DNA from: Herbihabitans rhizosphaerae
Lineage (GTDB): Bacteria > Actinomycetota > Actinomycetes > Mycobacteriales > Pseudonocardiaceae
Reading direction: 5' to 3'
Length of the DNA: 64,000 bases
NCBI RefSeq assembly: GCF_004216555.1
Contig: NZ_SGWQ01000008.1
Span: forward strand, 62,001-126,000
The position numbers and the translations under genes are program-made. Below the pieces are notes generated by a model. That model saw nothing but the letters and a program-made list of their open reading frames with translations, had not been told where the DNA came from and made no database searches. Shown here piece after piece: positions 35,125 to 43,297 of the stretch; position 1 is the first letter of the stretch, and each line of letters begins with the position of its first letter.

Positions 35125-35793
35125 TCAGCGGTAGCCGTATGGGCCCGGTGGCATCGGCTGTAGCGGCGGCTGGGCGAACCCGGAGCGCGGGCCGACGGCG
35201 CAGCCGATCGTGGTGAGGACCAGTCCGGCGAGAGTGAGCCACGCGCCGGCTTCGAGGTCGCCGATGTCGGCGCCGACCAGGTCCGTCCACATGACCCACG
35301 CGGTGACGTGCAGAGCGGTGAACAGGACGCAGACCACGGTGAGCGCGATCCTCGCGCCGTTCAGCCGCCCCGCGCGCAGCCCGGCGCCCCAGATGCCGAA
35401 TGTGAGGAACGCGCTGACCCGGCCGCGCACCGAACCGAGCGACCACATCAGCGCGAGCATCGCCTGGGCGGCGGCGAAGCCGAAGATGCCGAACTTCAGA
35501 TAGAAGAAGACGAAGCCGTTCTCCTTGTCCGGCGGCACCAGGTCCTTGTCGTAGGCCTGCACGTACGGCTTGGCCGCGTCGACGTAGCTCCCACCGCCGT
35601 CCGTCCAGTCGATCGCGAAGATCCCGATCACTATCAGCACCGTGCCGATCACCGCCGGGATCGCGCCCCAGCCCGGCAGTGTCCACGGCTGCTGCTGCGG
35701 CGGCATGTACTGCTGCTGCGGATACTGCTGGCCGTACGGGGGCTGCTGCTGCGGCTGTCCGCCCCAGGGCTGGCCCGGTCCCGGGTAGTTCAT
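35125..35793 (-). CDS. Hypothetical membrane protein with Pro/Gln-rich N-terminus
   Basis: A 222-residue protein. The first 40 residues are rich in Pro, Gln, Gly and Tyr (NYPGPGQPWGGQPQQ...), a common cytoplasmic low-complexity head in actinobacterial membrane proteins. About five hydrophobic segments follow: near AIPAVIGTVLIVIGIFAI, FVFFYLKFGIFGFAAAQAMLALM, AFLTFGIWGAGL, ALTVVCVLFTALHVTAWVM and AWLTLAGLVLTTIGCAV. A loop (DGGGSYVDAAKPYVQAYDKDLVPPDKENG) between segments 1 and 2 is probably outside. No catalytic motif is visible. GC returns to high values here, so it lies outside the transferred RloAB patch. Confidence 0.72.
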   Translation of the reverse strand: MNYPGPGQPWGGQPQQQPPYGQQYPQQQYMPPQQQPWTLPGWGAIPAVIGTVLIVIGIFAIDWTDGGGSYVDAAKPYVQAYDKDLVPPDKENGFVFFYLKFGIFGFAAAQAMLALMWSLGSVRGRVSAFLTFGIWGAGLRAGRLNGARIALTVVCVLFTALHVTAWVMWTDLVGADIGDLEAGAWLTLAGLVLTTIGCAVGPRSGFAQPPLQPMPPGPYGYR

Positions 35794-35850
35794 GGCGCAG
35801 AGAGTAGATGCCCGCGAATTCGCTGTGGCCGGGGATGCCGATCAAGGATG

Positions 35851-36744
35851 ATGAGCGGCGTGACCAAGCCGGATGACGCGATCATCGAACAGCGTCTTTA
35901 TGACGCCGTGGACCGGTGGGGCGCGGCCGGCCCCGCCGAATTGGTCGACACGGCGTGCGACGCGCTGATCGCCGGCTTGGACTCGCCGGCGCTACGGGAC
36001 CTCGCGGGCGCCTCGGCGCGCGACCCGTACTGGGAAATCCGCGAGTTGGTCGATCAGATGCTCGCCGAACTGGGGATTCCCCAGCCGGGAACGATTCTGC
36101 CCGGCTTCGTCGTCGCGGCGGGCGGGGGAGTGGCCCGTCGCCCGGGTGTCGACTCGCTGCGGCTGGATGTAGCTCCGGCGCCCAGCGAGGTGGGTGGCTT
36201 CCAGGTGCTGATCTCCGTCAACGACGAGGAGATGACGGCCGCGGCAGCGGGCCTCGGCATGGACCCGTACGACATTCTCATTCCCGCCAACCGTCTGATC
36301 GCAGGCAACGAGCCGCACACCGTGCCGATCGCCCGCTGCGGTTGTGGTGTGTACGGCTGCGGGTCCACAGACATCAGGATCACTCGCGACGGCGATCGGG
36401 TGCACTGGGACTGGCTGATTGAGGTGCCCATGCGTCGCGGGGTCACCTTCCCGGCCGACCGGTACGACGACGAGGTCGCGCGCGTGGCGGCCGACCACTC
36501 GTGGGAGACGCCGGACCGAACCGCCGGGCGGCTCGTGTTGACCGGCGTGGATCACGAGCGGTTGCGTGACAACGGCCTGCACGTCGACTGGGCGGCGAAC
36601 GACCATCGGAACGCCGAGGTGTTCCGGGTGGTCCTGCGGTCCGACGACTCTCAGGTGTTCGTCGACACGCCGTGGCGCGGCCGCGCACCCGAGGAACTGG
36701 CGCGCGAGGTGTGCAAGACATTGGCGCGTGCGCCGCGGGAATAG
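35851..36744 (+). CDS. Hypothetical protein with a clustered-cysteine motif
   Basis: A 297-residue protein I do not recognise. The N-terminal 80 residues are helical (IEQRLYDAVDRWGAAGPAELVDTACDALIAGL). The middle contains GFQVLISVNDEEMTAAAAGLGMDPYDILIPANRL and the cysteine-rich IARCGCGVYGCGSTDIRITRDGDRVHWDW, which looks like a small metal-binding element or disulfide knot near residue 170. The end has TPWRGRAPEELAREVCKTL. No signal peptide or membrane segment is seen. Two ATGs (35848, 35851) and a GTG (35860) compete as starts; none has an ideal ribosome binding site. A strong terminator follows. Confidence 0.65.
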   Translation: MSGVTKPDDAIIEQRLYDAVDRWGAAGPAELVDTACDALIAGLDSPALRDLAGASARDPYWEIRELVDQMLAELGIPQPGTILPGFVVAAGGGVARRPGVDSLRLDVAPAPSEVGGFQVLISVNDEEMTAAAAGLGMDPYDILIPANRLIAGNEPHTVPIARCGCGVYGCGSTDIRITRDGDRVHWDWLIEVPMRRGVTFPADRYDDEVARVAADHSWETPDRTAGRLVLTGVDHERLRDNGLHVDWAANDHRNAEVFRVVLRSDDSQVFVDTPWRGRAPEELAREVCKTLARAPRE

Positions 36745-36795
36745 CGAGCCGCACGGTGCCCGATCAGGCTCACATCGACCGAGCCGCCCGAGATC

Positions 36796-36839
36796 GCCGG
36801 GCCGGCCTGGCACCGCGAGTGGTGCCAGGCCGGCCCGGC
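36796..36839. terminator. Strong bidirectional terminator hairpin
   Basis: A perfect 19-bp stem (36796-36814 with 36821-36839) and a six-base loop, very GC-rich, lies between the convergent hypothetical gene (ending 36744) and phospholipase A2 gene (ending 36859). There is no T-run, as usual in high-GC actinobacteria. It should end transcripts from both sides. Confidence 0.88.
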
Positions 36840-36840
36840 T

Positions 36841-36853
36841 GTCCACAGTGGAC
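36841..36853. repeat. Copy of the recurrent 13-bp palindrome GTCCACWGTGGAC
   Basis: This is the one copy between genes. Other exact or nearly exact copies (central W is A or T) start at 275, 4807, 10817 (last base differs), 13403, 16953, 20210, 45249, 52258 and 52492, mostly inside coding sequence. Looser relatives are at 18389 and 52313. In genes it encodes varied residues depending on frame and strand, so codon choice alone does not explain it. Confidence 0.7.
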
Positions 36854-36858
36854 GGTCG

Positions 36859-37314
36859 TCAGCTGCCGCCACCGAACTGGCGGACGGCCGCGTAGTACAC
36901 GTCGGCGAACCGGTTGCACGCCCAGTTCCCGTCGCACACCGTGTACATGTCCTTCTTGAAGTTGTCGTCGATGCGCTTGCGGTTGTCCTCGCTGAACCGG
37001 CTCTGCTTCTTGTAGTTGCGGTAGCCGAAGTCGTGGCGGTAGCACGCCTTCACGAGGTTGAACCCGAACGGGTTGTCCGGCGAGTTCGAACACCCGTCGG
37101 AGGACCAGTCGAGCTGGTTGGCGTACGGCTTGTCGCCGCGCAGGGTCTGGAACGCCGACAGCGACTTGCTGTACAGGTAGTTGTCGGTGGTGGACCGAAG
37201 CTGGTCGGGGGTCAGATCGGCGGAGGCCGTCCCGGCTCCGACGAACAGGGTGCCAGCCACAGCGGCGGTGGCGACCGACGCACGGATGGTGCGACGCAGG
37301 GTTGAGGTGGCCAC
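36859..37314 (-). CDS. Secreted prokaryotic phospholipase A2
   Basis: A 151-residue secreted phospholipase A2 of the bacterial/fungal type (PF09056), releasing fatty acids from phospholipids outside the cell. A signal peptide is clear: TSTLRRTIRASVATAAVAGTLFVGAGTASA, with cleavage after ASA. The mature part carries the family motif CYRHDFGYRN, with the catalytic His-Asp pair, and Cys residues in DGCSN, KACYRH, TVCDG and WACNR that can form two disulfides. The start GTG at 37314 has GAGGGAG upstream; the longer frame to 37443 adds nothing conserved. Full-length for this family. Confidence 0.93.
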   Translation of the reverse strand: MATSTLRRTIRASVATAAVAGTLFVGAGTASADLTPDQLRSTTDNYLYSKSLSAFQTLRGDKPYANQLDWSSDGCSNSPDNPFGFNLVKACYRHDFGYRNYKKQSRFSEDNRKRIDDNFKKDMYTVCDGNWACNRFADVYYAAVRQFGGGS

Positions 37315-37413
37315 GGGTGTCACTCCCTCGTGAGGCGAACGCGGACAACCCATTCCGCACCACGTGATCGACTTTGCCAACCCCTGTTTGGTTGAATCGT
37401 GGTTAAGGGGTTG

Positions 37414-37449
37414 CGCGGGTTGGGGCAGCAGGCTTCTGCCCAACCCGCG
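37414..37449 (-). terminator. Terminator-like hairpin after the TetR gene
   Basis: CGCGGGTTGGG at 37414 onward pairs with CCCAACCCGCG ending at 37449, with one bulged G and an additional CAG/CTG stem. It lies 35 bases past the stop of the TetR gene and before the phospholipase promoter, both on the minus strand, so it probably separates the two transcripts. Confidence 0.65.
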
Positions 37450-37483
37450 TGACCTCTAACGTTGCCCGACAAGGGATCGACCC

Positions 37484-38047
37484 CTATTCGCGCGCCGCGC
37501 CCCCTGGTTGGCCGAGAACCGCCAGCGCCGCGGCGAGCGCCGGCTCGCGCAGTTCGTCCTCGGAGGCGTCCGGGAACGACACCACGGCGAACTGCAGCGC
37601 CCCGAACGCCGCGATCATCCGCACCCGCTGCTCCAGCGGCGCGTCGTCGGTGACCAGGATGTGCTGAAACTCGTCGAACTGCGCCCTGATCCGGTCGCCG
37701 ATCGCCGTCTTGGTGAAGATCGCGATGTCGTTGCTCAGCAGGAGCGCGACGTGCCGGTGCCGCAGCAGCATCTCGGTGTGCCGCTCGAGCAGTTCACGCA
37801 GCTTCACCGGATCGGAGACCGTCGTCGGCGCTGCGTCCATGAGGTGCCGCATCTCGTCGAAGATCGGCTTGAGCAGCGCTTCGAGAATGTCCTCTTTGGA
37901 CCGGTAGTGGTAGTACAGCGCCGCCTTGGTGAACCCGAGCGTCTCGGCGATCTGGCGCAGCGACGTGCCCTCGTAGCCGTGTTCGGAGAACAACACGAGG
38001 GCCACCTCGCGGATCCGTCCGGCGGTGTCCTCCCTTCGAGTGGACAT
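37484..38047 (-). CDS. TetR-family repressor of the adjacent MmpL exporter
   Basis: A 187-residue TetR regulator. The DNA-binding domain is TAGRIREVALVLFSEHGYEGTSLRQIAETLGFTKAALYYHYRSKEDIL, typical through the Y-Y-H-Y turn; the ligand domain is helical and contains LLLSNDIAIFTKTA. It starts at the ATG at 38047 with GAGAGAGG upstream. It diverges from the MmpL gene, and the spacer has three related operator-like repeats, so it most likely represses both genes and is released by a lipid or drug substrate. Confidence 0.9.
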   Translation of the reverse strand: MSTRREDTAGRIREVALVLFSEHGYEGTSLRQIAETLGFTKAALYYHYRSKEDILEALLKPIFDEMRHLMDAAPTTVSDPVKLRELLERHTEMLLRHRHVALLLSNDIAIFTKTAIGDRIRAQFDEFQHILVTDDAPLEQRVRMIAAFGALQFAVVSFPDASEDELREPALAAALAVLGQPGGAARE

Positions 38048-38100
38048 CCGTTCCTCTCTCCAGCGGGCACATCGGACGCGATGCAGTCTTGACCTTGATG

Positions 38101-38162
38101 TGACGGCCGACAACTTACTTGACGGCCGGCAAGTAAGCTCGCTAACTTTACGGCCGGTAAGT
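38101..38162. promoter_or_regulatory. TetR operators and mmpL promoter
   Basis: The spacer has a near-perfect repeat CTTACTTG-N8-CAAGTAAG (38114-38137) and an imperfect palindrome at 38145-38162. The shared core ACGGCCG(G/A)(C/T)AA appears three times, near 38102, 38122 and 38150. TTGACG (38119-38124) and TAACTT (38143-38148), 18 bp apart, look like the promoter of the MmpL gene and overlap the operators, which fits repression by exclusion of RNA polymerase. Confidence 0.68.
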
Positions 38163-38187
38163 GGGGCATGTCCAGTCAGGGGAGATC

Positions 38188-40347
38188 ATGTTCGAGCGCA
38201 TCGGACGCGTCGTCGTCCACAATCCGTGGAAGGTCATCGGCATCTGGGTGCTCGCCGCGTTCGCCATCGTGGCGTTCTCGCCGAAGCTGACCGACATCAC
38301 CAACTCGGATCAGACCAGCTTCCTGCCGGACAGCTACGAGTCCGTCGAGGCGACCAAGATCGCCGAGAAGGCGTTCCCCACGGGCAAACAGGCGACCGCG
38401 CTGGTCGTGTTCAAGCGCCAGGACGGCGCTCCACTCGGCGTGCCCGACCAGGGGCGGGTCACCCAGGTCGCCGGTGAGCTGAACGCGGCCGGCATCGACC
38501 GGGTCAAGGGAGTCGTGTCCGGCCCGGAATCGTTGTCCCCCAACCATTCCGTGCAGTTGGCGAACATCGCGCTGGACGGGCAGGCGCAGGACCAGCCGGT
38601 GGTCGACGCGGTGAAGAAGGTCCGCGAGAAGCTGTCCGCGTCGTTGCAGGGCAGTGGTCTCAAGGCCGGTGTCACCGGTGACGCGGCACTGATGCTGGAC
38701 AACCAGGACTCGTTCAAAGACGGCGAGAAGCTGATCGGCATCGCCACGATCGTGATCATCATCGGGCTGCTGTTGTTCATCTTCCGCTCGCCGGTCGCGG
38801 CACTGCTGCCGGTGGTCTCCGTCGGTCTCGTGTTCACCGTGTCCACGTCGCTGATCGCGTTGGCGGGCAAGGCATTCGACTTCCAGGTCGGTCAGGAGCT
38901 GGGCTCACTGCTGACCGTGGTGATGTTCGGCATCGGCACCGACTACATCCTGTTCCTACTGTTCCGATATCGAGAACGGCTGCGTGCCGGCGACGATCCG
39001 AAGCAGGCCATGGCCACCGCGGTGGCCCGGGTCGGCGAGGCGATCGCGTCCGCGGCCGGCGCGGTGATCGTCGCGTTCTCCGCGCTGGTGCTGTCCACGC
39101 TCGGCTCGTTCGCCACGCTCGGCCCTGGCCTGGCGATCGCGGTGGCGACCATGCTCGTCGCCGGCCTGACGCTGATCCCGGCGATCGTGTCGCTGCTCGG
39201 CACCAAGGTGTTCTGGCCGTCGAAGAAGCAGTGGCAGCAGGAGCACCAAGGAACGCTCTCGGCCAAGACCGGCAAGCTGGTCGGCCGCCGGCCCGCGCTG
39301 GTCGCCGGCGTGTCCGGGCTGGTCATGGTCGGGCTCGCCGTCGGCGCGCTCGGGTTCACCGCGAACTACGACCAGATCGACCAACTCCCGTCGGACACCG
39401 AGTCGTCGCAGACGTTCAAGGACATGCAGCAGGGCTTCCCGGCCGGCGCGCTCAACCCGACCAAGGTGATCGTGGTGTCCACCAACGGCGCGCCGCTGAG
39501 CCAGGACGCGGTGACCAGGGTGGCGACGGCGGTCGGGGGTGCCGAGGGCGTCGGCAAGGCGATGGCCGAGTCGCTGCGGCCGAACGCCACCGTCGGGCAG
39601 ATCTCCGTGCTGTTGAAGGAAAGTCCGTTCAGCAACGCGGCGCTGGACCTCGTCGAGAAGGACGGCCCGGTCCGCAACGCGGCGCACGCGGCGGCCGCGC
39701 CGGACACCAGAGTGCTCGTCGGCGGGCAGACCTCGGCGTTCGCCGACGTGCGCCAGGCGACCAACCGCGACCTGACGGTGATCTTCCCGGTGGCCGCCGT
39801 GCTGATCGCGCTGATCCTCGGGCTGCTGTTGCGCAGCATCGTCGCGCCGATCTACCTGATGATCGCGGTCGTGGTGAACTTCCTGGCCACGCTGGGCGCC
39901 ACGGTGATCGTGTTCCAGGGCTTCGCCGGCAACGCGGGGCTGATGTTCTCGCTGCCGATCATCCTGTACCTGTTCGTCGTGGCGATCGGCACGGACTACA
40001 ACATCCTGATGATCGCCCGGCTGCGCGAGGAGGCACGCGAGGGTAAGGATCCGCGTACGGCGGCCGACCTGGCCGTGGAGCACGCCGGCCCGTCCGTGGC
40101 CGCCGCGGGTGTGATCCTGGCCGGCACGTTCGCCGCGCTGATGCTCGCCGGTGTCAGTCTGCTGACCCAGATGGGCTTCGCCGTGGCGATCGGCATCGTG
40201 CTGTCCGCGTTCGTGATGTCGATGTTCTTCGTGCCGGCGTTCACCGCCATGATCGGGCACAAGGCCTGGTGGCCCGGTCACGGTGACGAACCGCGGGTCA
40301 AGGCGGTCGAGCAGCACCGAGATGACGCGGTCCGCAGCGGCCTATAG
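38188..40347 (+). CDS. MMPL-family RND transporter
   Basis: A 719-residue MmpL-type exporter with about twelve membrane helices in two halves. Each half starts with a helix, a large extracellular loop (for the first, about residues 40-170), and a five-helix bundle. Helical signatures include GIGTDYILFLLFRYRERLRAG and AIGTDYNILMIARLREEAREG, with the paired D-Y that conduct protons. It moves lipids or drugs outward using proton flow. The ATG at 38188 has AGGGGAG five bases upstream; the in-frame GTG at 38161 lies inside an operator repeat. No lipid-synthesis genes are adjacent, so it may be a drug exporter under TetR control. Confidence 0.92.
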   Translation: MFERIGRVVVHNPWKVIGIWVLAAFAIVAFSPKLTDITNSDQTSFLPDSYESVEATKIAEKAFPTGKQATALVVFKRQDGAPLGVPDQGRVTQVAGELNAAGIDRVKGVVSGPESLSPNHSVQLANIALDGQAQDQPVVDAVKKVREKLSASLQGSGLKAGVTGDAALMLDNQDSFKDGEKLIGIATIVIIIGLLLFIFRSPVAALLPVVSVGLVFTVSTSLIALAGKAFDFQVGQELGSLLTVVMFGIGTDYILFLLFRYRERLRAGDDPKQAMATAVARVGEAIASAAGAVIVAFSALVLSTLGSFATLGPGLAIAVATMLVAGLTLIPAIVSLLGTKVFWPSKKQWQQEHQGTLSAKTGKLVGRRPALVAGVSGLVMVGLAVGALGFTANYDQIDQLPSDTESSQTFKDMQQGFPAGALNPTKVIVVSTNGAPLSQDAVTRVATAVGGAEGVGKAMAESLRPNATVGQISVLLKESPFSNAALDLVEKDGPVRNAAHAAAAPDTRVLVGGQTSAFADVRQATNRDLTVIFPVAAVLIALILGLLLRSIVAPIYLMIAVVVNFLATLGATVIVFQGFAGNAGLMFSLPIILYLFVVAIGTDYNILMIARLREEAREGKDPRTAADLAVEHAGPSVAAAGVILAGTFAALMLAGVSLLTQMGFAVAIGIVLSAFVMSMFFVPAFTAMIGHKAWWPGHGDEPRVKAVEQHRDDAVRSGL

Positions 40348-40842
40348 CTCGAGCAGCATTCGCGTGTTGCCGAAGGTGTTCGGCTTGACGTAGGGGAGGT
40401 CGAGGAACTCGGCCACGCCTTCGTCGGCCGAGCGCCTCATCTCCACGTACACGTCGGCGGACACCGGTGTGCCGTCGATCTTCACGAACCCGTGCCGGCC
40501 GAAGAACTCGGTCTCGAAGGTCAGCACGAACACGCGCGCGAGGCCGAGTTCGCGCGCGGTGTCGATCAGCTTGGCGACGATCGCGTGACCGACACCGCTG
40601 CCGCGATCGCCGGGCAGTACGGCGATCGTGCGCGCCTCGGCGATGTCCTCCCACAGCACGTGCAGCGCGCCGCAGCCGAGCAGCTCGCCGTCGCGTTCGG
40701 CCACCCAGAATTCCTGCACGTCCTCGTACAGGGTGACCAGGGGCTTGGTGAGCAGAACTCGCCCGGCGTACGTGTCGATGATCGCCTTCATGGCCCGCAC
40801 GTCGCTGGTTCGTGCCCGCCGTACGAGCACATCGTCCTCCAC
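40342..40842 (-). CDS. argA: Amino-acid N-acetyltransferase (ArgA-like)
   Basis: A 166-residue GNAT enzyme corresponding to M. tuberculosis Rv2747, an N-acetyltransferase of glutamine/glutamate that starts arginine synthesis. Family elements are VRRARTSDVRAMKAIIDTYAGRVLLTKPLVTLYEDVQEFWVAE, the CoA loop IAVLPGDRGSGVGHAIVAKLI, RVFVLTFETEFFGRHGFVKI, and the end DLPYVKPNTFGNTRMLLEL, all closely matching the actinobacterial enzyme. The GTG at 40842 is chosen; the longer frame to 40899 is poorly supported. Its stop overlaps the end of the MMPL gene by six bases. Confidence 0.9.
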   Translation of the reverse strand: MEDDVLVRRARTSDVRAMKAIIDTYAGRVLLTKPLVTLYEDVQEFWVAERDGELLGCGALHVLWEDIAEARTIAVLPGDRGSGVGHAIVAKLIDTARELGLARVFVLTFETEFFGRHGFVKIDGTPVSADVYVEMRRSADEGVAEFLDLPYVKPNTFGNTRMLLEL

Positions 40843-40895
40843 GGAGATCAACCTAGCCGAGCGCCGCCCGGCCGGGCCGAGGCGACACGTCCACA

Positions 40896-40938
40896 ACAAG
40901 TTGTACTACGGTACAAGTAGTACGATGGTTCAACTTGT
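40896..40938 (+). promoter_or_regulatory. Nested inverted repeats before the MFS/TetR operon
   Basis: ACAAGTTG (40896-40903) and CAACTTGT (40931-40938) are exact 8-bp inverted arms 27 bases apart. Between them sits TTGTAC-TACG-GTACAA (40901-40916). The pattern suggests two binding sites for the TetR regulator encoded at the end of the same operon. TACGAT at 40921-40926 could be the -10. Confidence 0.58.
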
Positions 40939-40952
40939 GACGAGGGGCGTTG

Positions 40953-42392
40953 ATGAGCGGAAACCGTGCGGGGTGGCGGCAGTGGTGCGGCCTGGCGTTG
41001 CTGGCGCTGCCCACCGTGCTGCTCGGGCTCGACGTGACGGCGCTGTACCTGGTGGAGCCGAGCCTGGCCGCGGAGTTGGACCCGACGCCGGTGCAGACGC
41101 TGTGGATCATGGACTCGTACGGCTTCTTCGTCGCCGGATTCCTGATCACCATGGGCACCCTGGGGGACCGGTTCGGGCGGCGCCGGCTGCTGATGATCGG
41201 CGTGGCCGCGTTCGGCGCCGTCTCCACCCTCGCGGCCTACGCCCCGAGCGCGTCCTTGCTGGTGGTGGCCCGCGCGCTGCTCGGCGTGGTCGGCGCGACG
41301 CTCATGCCGTCGACACTGTCGCTGATCAGCACCCTGTTCGCGGACGTGCGGCAACGGGCCGTCGCGATCGGCGTGTGGGCGACGATGTTCGCCCTCGGGA
41401 TGGCGGCCGGGCCGGTCGTCGGCGGTGCGCTGGTCGCCGAGTTCTGGTGGGGCGCGGTGTTCCTGATCGCCGTCCCGGTCGCCGTGCTGGTGCTCGCCCT
41501 GGCGCCGGTGCTGCTGCCGGAGTACCGCGCGCCGCGAGTCGGGCGGCTGGACCTGCCGAGTGTCGGGCTGTCGCTGGCGGCGATGCTGCCGATCACCTAC
41601 GCGATCAAGCACGCCGCCGCGAACGGGCTGGACGTTCAGACGCTGGCCGCCGCCGCGCTCGGTATCGTCTCGGCGGTCGCGTTCGTGCGCCGGCAGGCCA
41701 GACTCGACGCGCCGCTGCTGGACACCCGGCTGTTCAAGAACCGGGCGTTCTCGGCCGCGCTCGCGGTGCTCCTCGTCGGGCTGATCGGTGTGGGCGGCGT
41801 GATGTACCTGACCACGCAGTACCTGCAGCTCGTCGGTGGGCTCACGCCGCGGGTGGCCGGACTGTGGATGGGTCCGCCGGCGCTGGCCATGCTGGTCGCG
41901 GGAATCGGCGCGCCGCTGCTGGCCCGCCGGGTGTCACCGGGTGTGGTCATGGCCGGCACGCTGGCACTGTCCCTGGTGGGTTACGCCCTGCTCGCGGGTG
42001 CCGGGCTGGACAGCAGGCCGGCCGTCGTCACCGGGTTCGCGTTCGTGTACCTCGCGCTCGGGGCCATCGCCGCGCTGGGCACCGACATCGTTGTGGGCGC
42101 CGCGCCCGCGGAGAACTCCGGCTCGGCCGCCGCGCTGTCCGAGACCGTCCAGGAGCTGGGCCTCGCCGCCGGGGTGGCCCTGCTGGGCAGCCTCGTCACG
42201 GCGATCATGGGCGACAGTCGTTCCGGCGGCCTGGAGCACGCACGGGCAACCTTCACCCATGGCCTCAACGTGGCCGCCGTCGCGGTCGGTGCGGCCATCG
42301 CGGCGGCGGCCGTCGCCTGCTTCGTGACACTGCGACACCTGCGCCCGGTCGGTCACCCCGAGCCGCAGTCGGAGGCGTTAACCTCCAGCTGA
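40953..42392 (+). CDS. MFS multidrug exporter (DHA2-like, about 14 helices)
   Basis: A 479-residue major facilitator of the DHA2 type. It opens WCGLALLALPTVLLGLDVTALYLVEPSLAAELDPTPVQTLWIMDSYGFFVAGFLITMGTLGDRFGRRRLLMIG, with the classical motif A GDRFGRRR, and then motif C-like LGMAAGPVVGGALV. Predicted helices number about 14, as in QacA/EmrB families. It should export hydrophobic or cationic toxicants using proton antiport. The ATG at 40953 has GAGGGG upstream. It is followed after twelve bases by a TetR gene and preceded by palindromes, so its control is probably local. Confidence 0.9.
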   Translation: MSGNRAGWRQWCGLALLALPTVLLGLDVTALYLVEPSLAAELDPTPVQTLWIMDSYGFFVAGFLITMGTLGDRFGRRRLLMIGVAAFGAVSTLAAYAPSASLLVVARALLGVVGATLMPSTLSLISTLFADVRQRAVAIGVWATMFALGMAAGPVVGGALVAEFWWGAVFLIAVPVAVLVLALAPVLLPEYRAPRVGRLDLPSVGLSLAAMLPITYAIKHAAANGLDVQTLAAAALGIVSAVAFVRRQARLDAPLLDTRLFKNRAFSAALAVLLVGLIGVGGVMYLTTQYLQLVGGLTPRVAGLWMGPPALAMLVAGIGAPLLARRVSPGVVMAGTLALSLVGYALLAGAGLDSRPAVVTGFAFVYLALGAIAALGTDIVVGAAPAENSGSAAALSETVQELGLAAGVALLGSLVTAIMGDSRSGGLEHARATFTHGLNVAAVAVGAAIAAAAVACFVTLRHLRPVGHPEPQSEALTSS

Positions 42393-42404
42393 CGGGGAGG
42401 GACG

Positions 42405-42968
42405 ATGGCCGGTGAACAGTCCGCGGTCGACGGGCGCAAGGTTCGCGGCGTCCGCCGCAAGGCGCAGATCATCGACGCGACGCTGACCGTCGTGCACCGC
42501 GACGGTGCGGCCGGGGTGACTCACCGGACGGTCGCCAAGGAGGCGGGCATTACCGCCAGCCTGACGCTGTACTACTTCGCCACGCTCGACGATCTGCTGG
42601 TCGCGGCGCTGACCAGCGTCGCCGACGCGTACACCGAGCGGATCCGCACGATCATCGACTCGGACGAGGACAAGCTGCTCGGACTCGCCGAACTCCTCGC
42701 CGAGTCGGCCGGTCCTGGGCGCGAGCGCGCGTTGGCCGAGCGCGAGCTGTCCACCCTGGCCGCGCGCCGGCCCGCGCTGCGCCCGGTCGCCCGGCGGTGG
42801 CGGGACAACGTGGCCGAGCTGGCCAGAACGCAGACCGACGACCAGGACGCGATCGAGACTCTGGTCGCGCTGTCGGACGGACTGTGCGCCGCGATCCTGC
42901 TCGGCGATCGAGAGGCCGACCCCGCGCACCTCCGCACTCTGCTCAGCAATGCCCTGTCCACCCACTGA
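42405..42968 (+). CDS. TetR-family regulator of the MFS exporter
   Basis: A 187-residue TetR protein. The DNA-binding part is RRKAQIIDATLTVVHRDGAAGVTHRTVAKEAGITASLTLYYFATLDDLLVAAL, with a Y-Y-F turn in place of the usual Y-x-H/Y-F. The rest is helical and probably binds the exporter's substrates. It lies twelve bases after the MFS gene on the same transcript, so it would auto-regulate through the palindromes at 40896-40938. The GGAGGGACG ribosome binding site is good. Confidence 0.88.
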   Translation: MAGEQSAVDGRKVRGVRRKAQIIDATLTVVHRDGAAGVTHRTVAKEAGITASLTLYYFATLDDLLVAALTSVADAYTERIRTIIDSDEDKLLGLAELLAESAGPGRERALAERELSTLAARRPALRPVARRWRDNVAELARTQTDDQDAIETLVALSDGLCAAILLGDREADPAHLRTLLSNALSTH

Positions 42969-43297
42969 GGTCGACCGGCCCACCTACACCTACCAAGCCT
43001 CACGCAGCCGGGTGTGTTGACCGCCCCGAGCGCAAACCACGCTGAGGTCGAAATTCATTGTCGAGGGCGGTCGCCCTTACGACGCCGGAGAGACAGAGGG
43101 CGAGGAACGAGCCCACTGTCTCGGAGGAGGCGTGACTGAACCACCCACGAAACCCAACCACCCACACTCGGCACCCAGCCACCCACCCAAAAAGACCACA
43201 ACCCCGTTCGGCGAAGCCGAACCAGGCGACCCTGCCCTCGATAGAGAGCGGAGCGACCTTGCCCGAGATAAAAAAGCTCCAGCTACCCTAGGGCCTT
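42969..43297 (+). other. 329-base spacer with hairpins, no credible gene
   Basis: No ORF here passes codon-use expectations. It holds a 6-bp palindrome AGGGCG-GT-CGCCCT (43064-43077), a stable 7-bp hairpin with a GAA loop, GTTCGGC-GAA-GCCGAAC (43206-43222), and, just before rimO, TACCCT at 43284-43289, a plausible -10 that would give an almost leaderless rimO transcript. A GGAGGAGG and GTG at 43132 opens a 156-codon frame, but it runs out of frame through rimO and is rich in Arg, so I do not call it. Confidence 0.6.
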
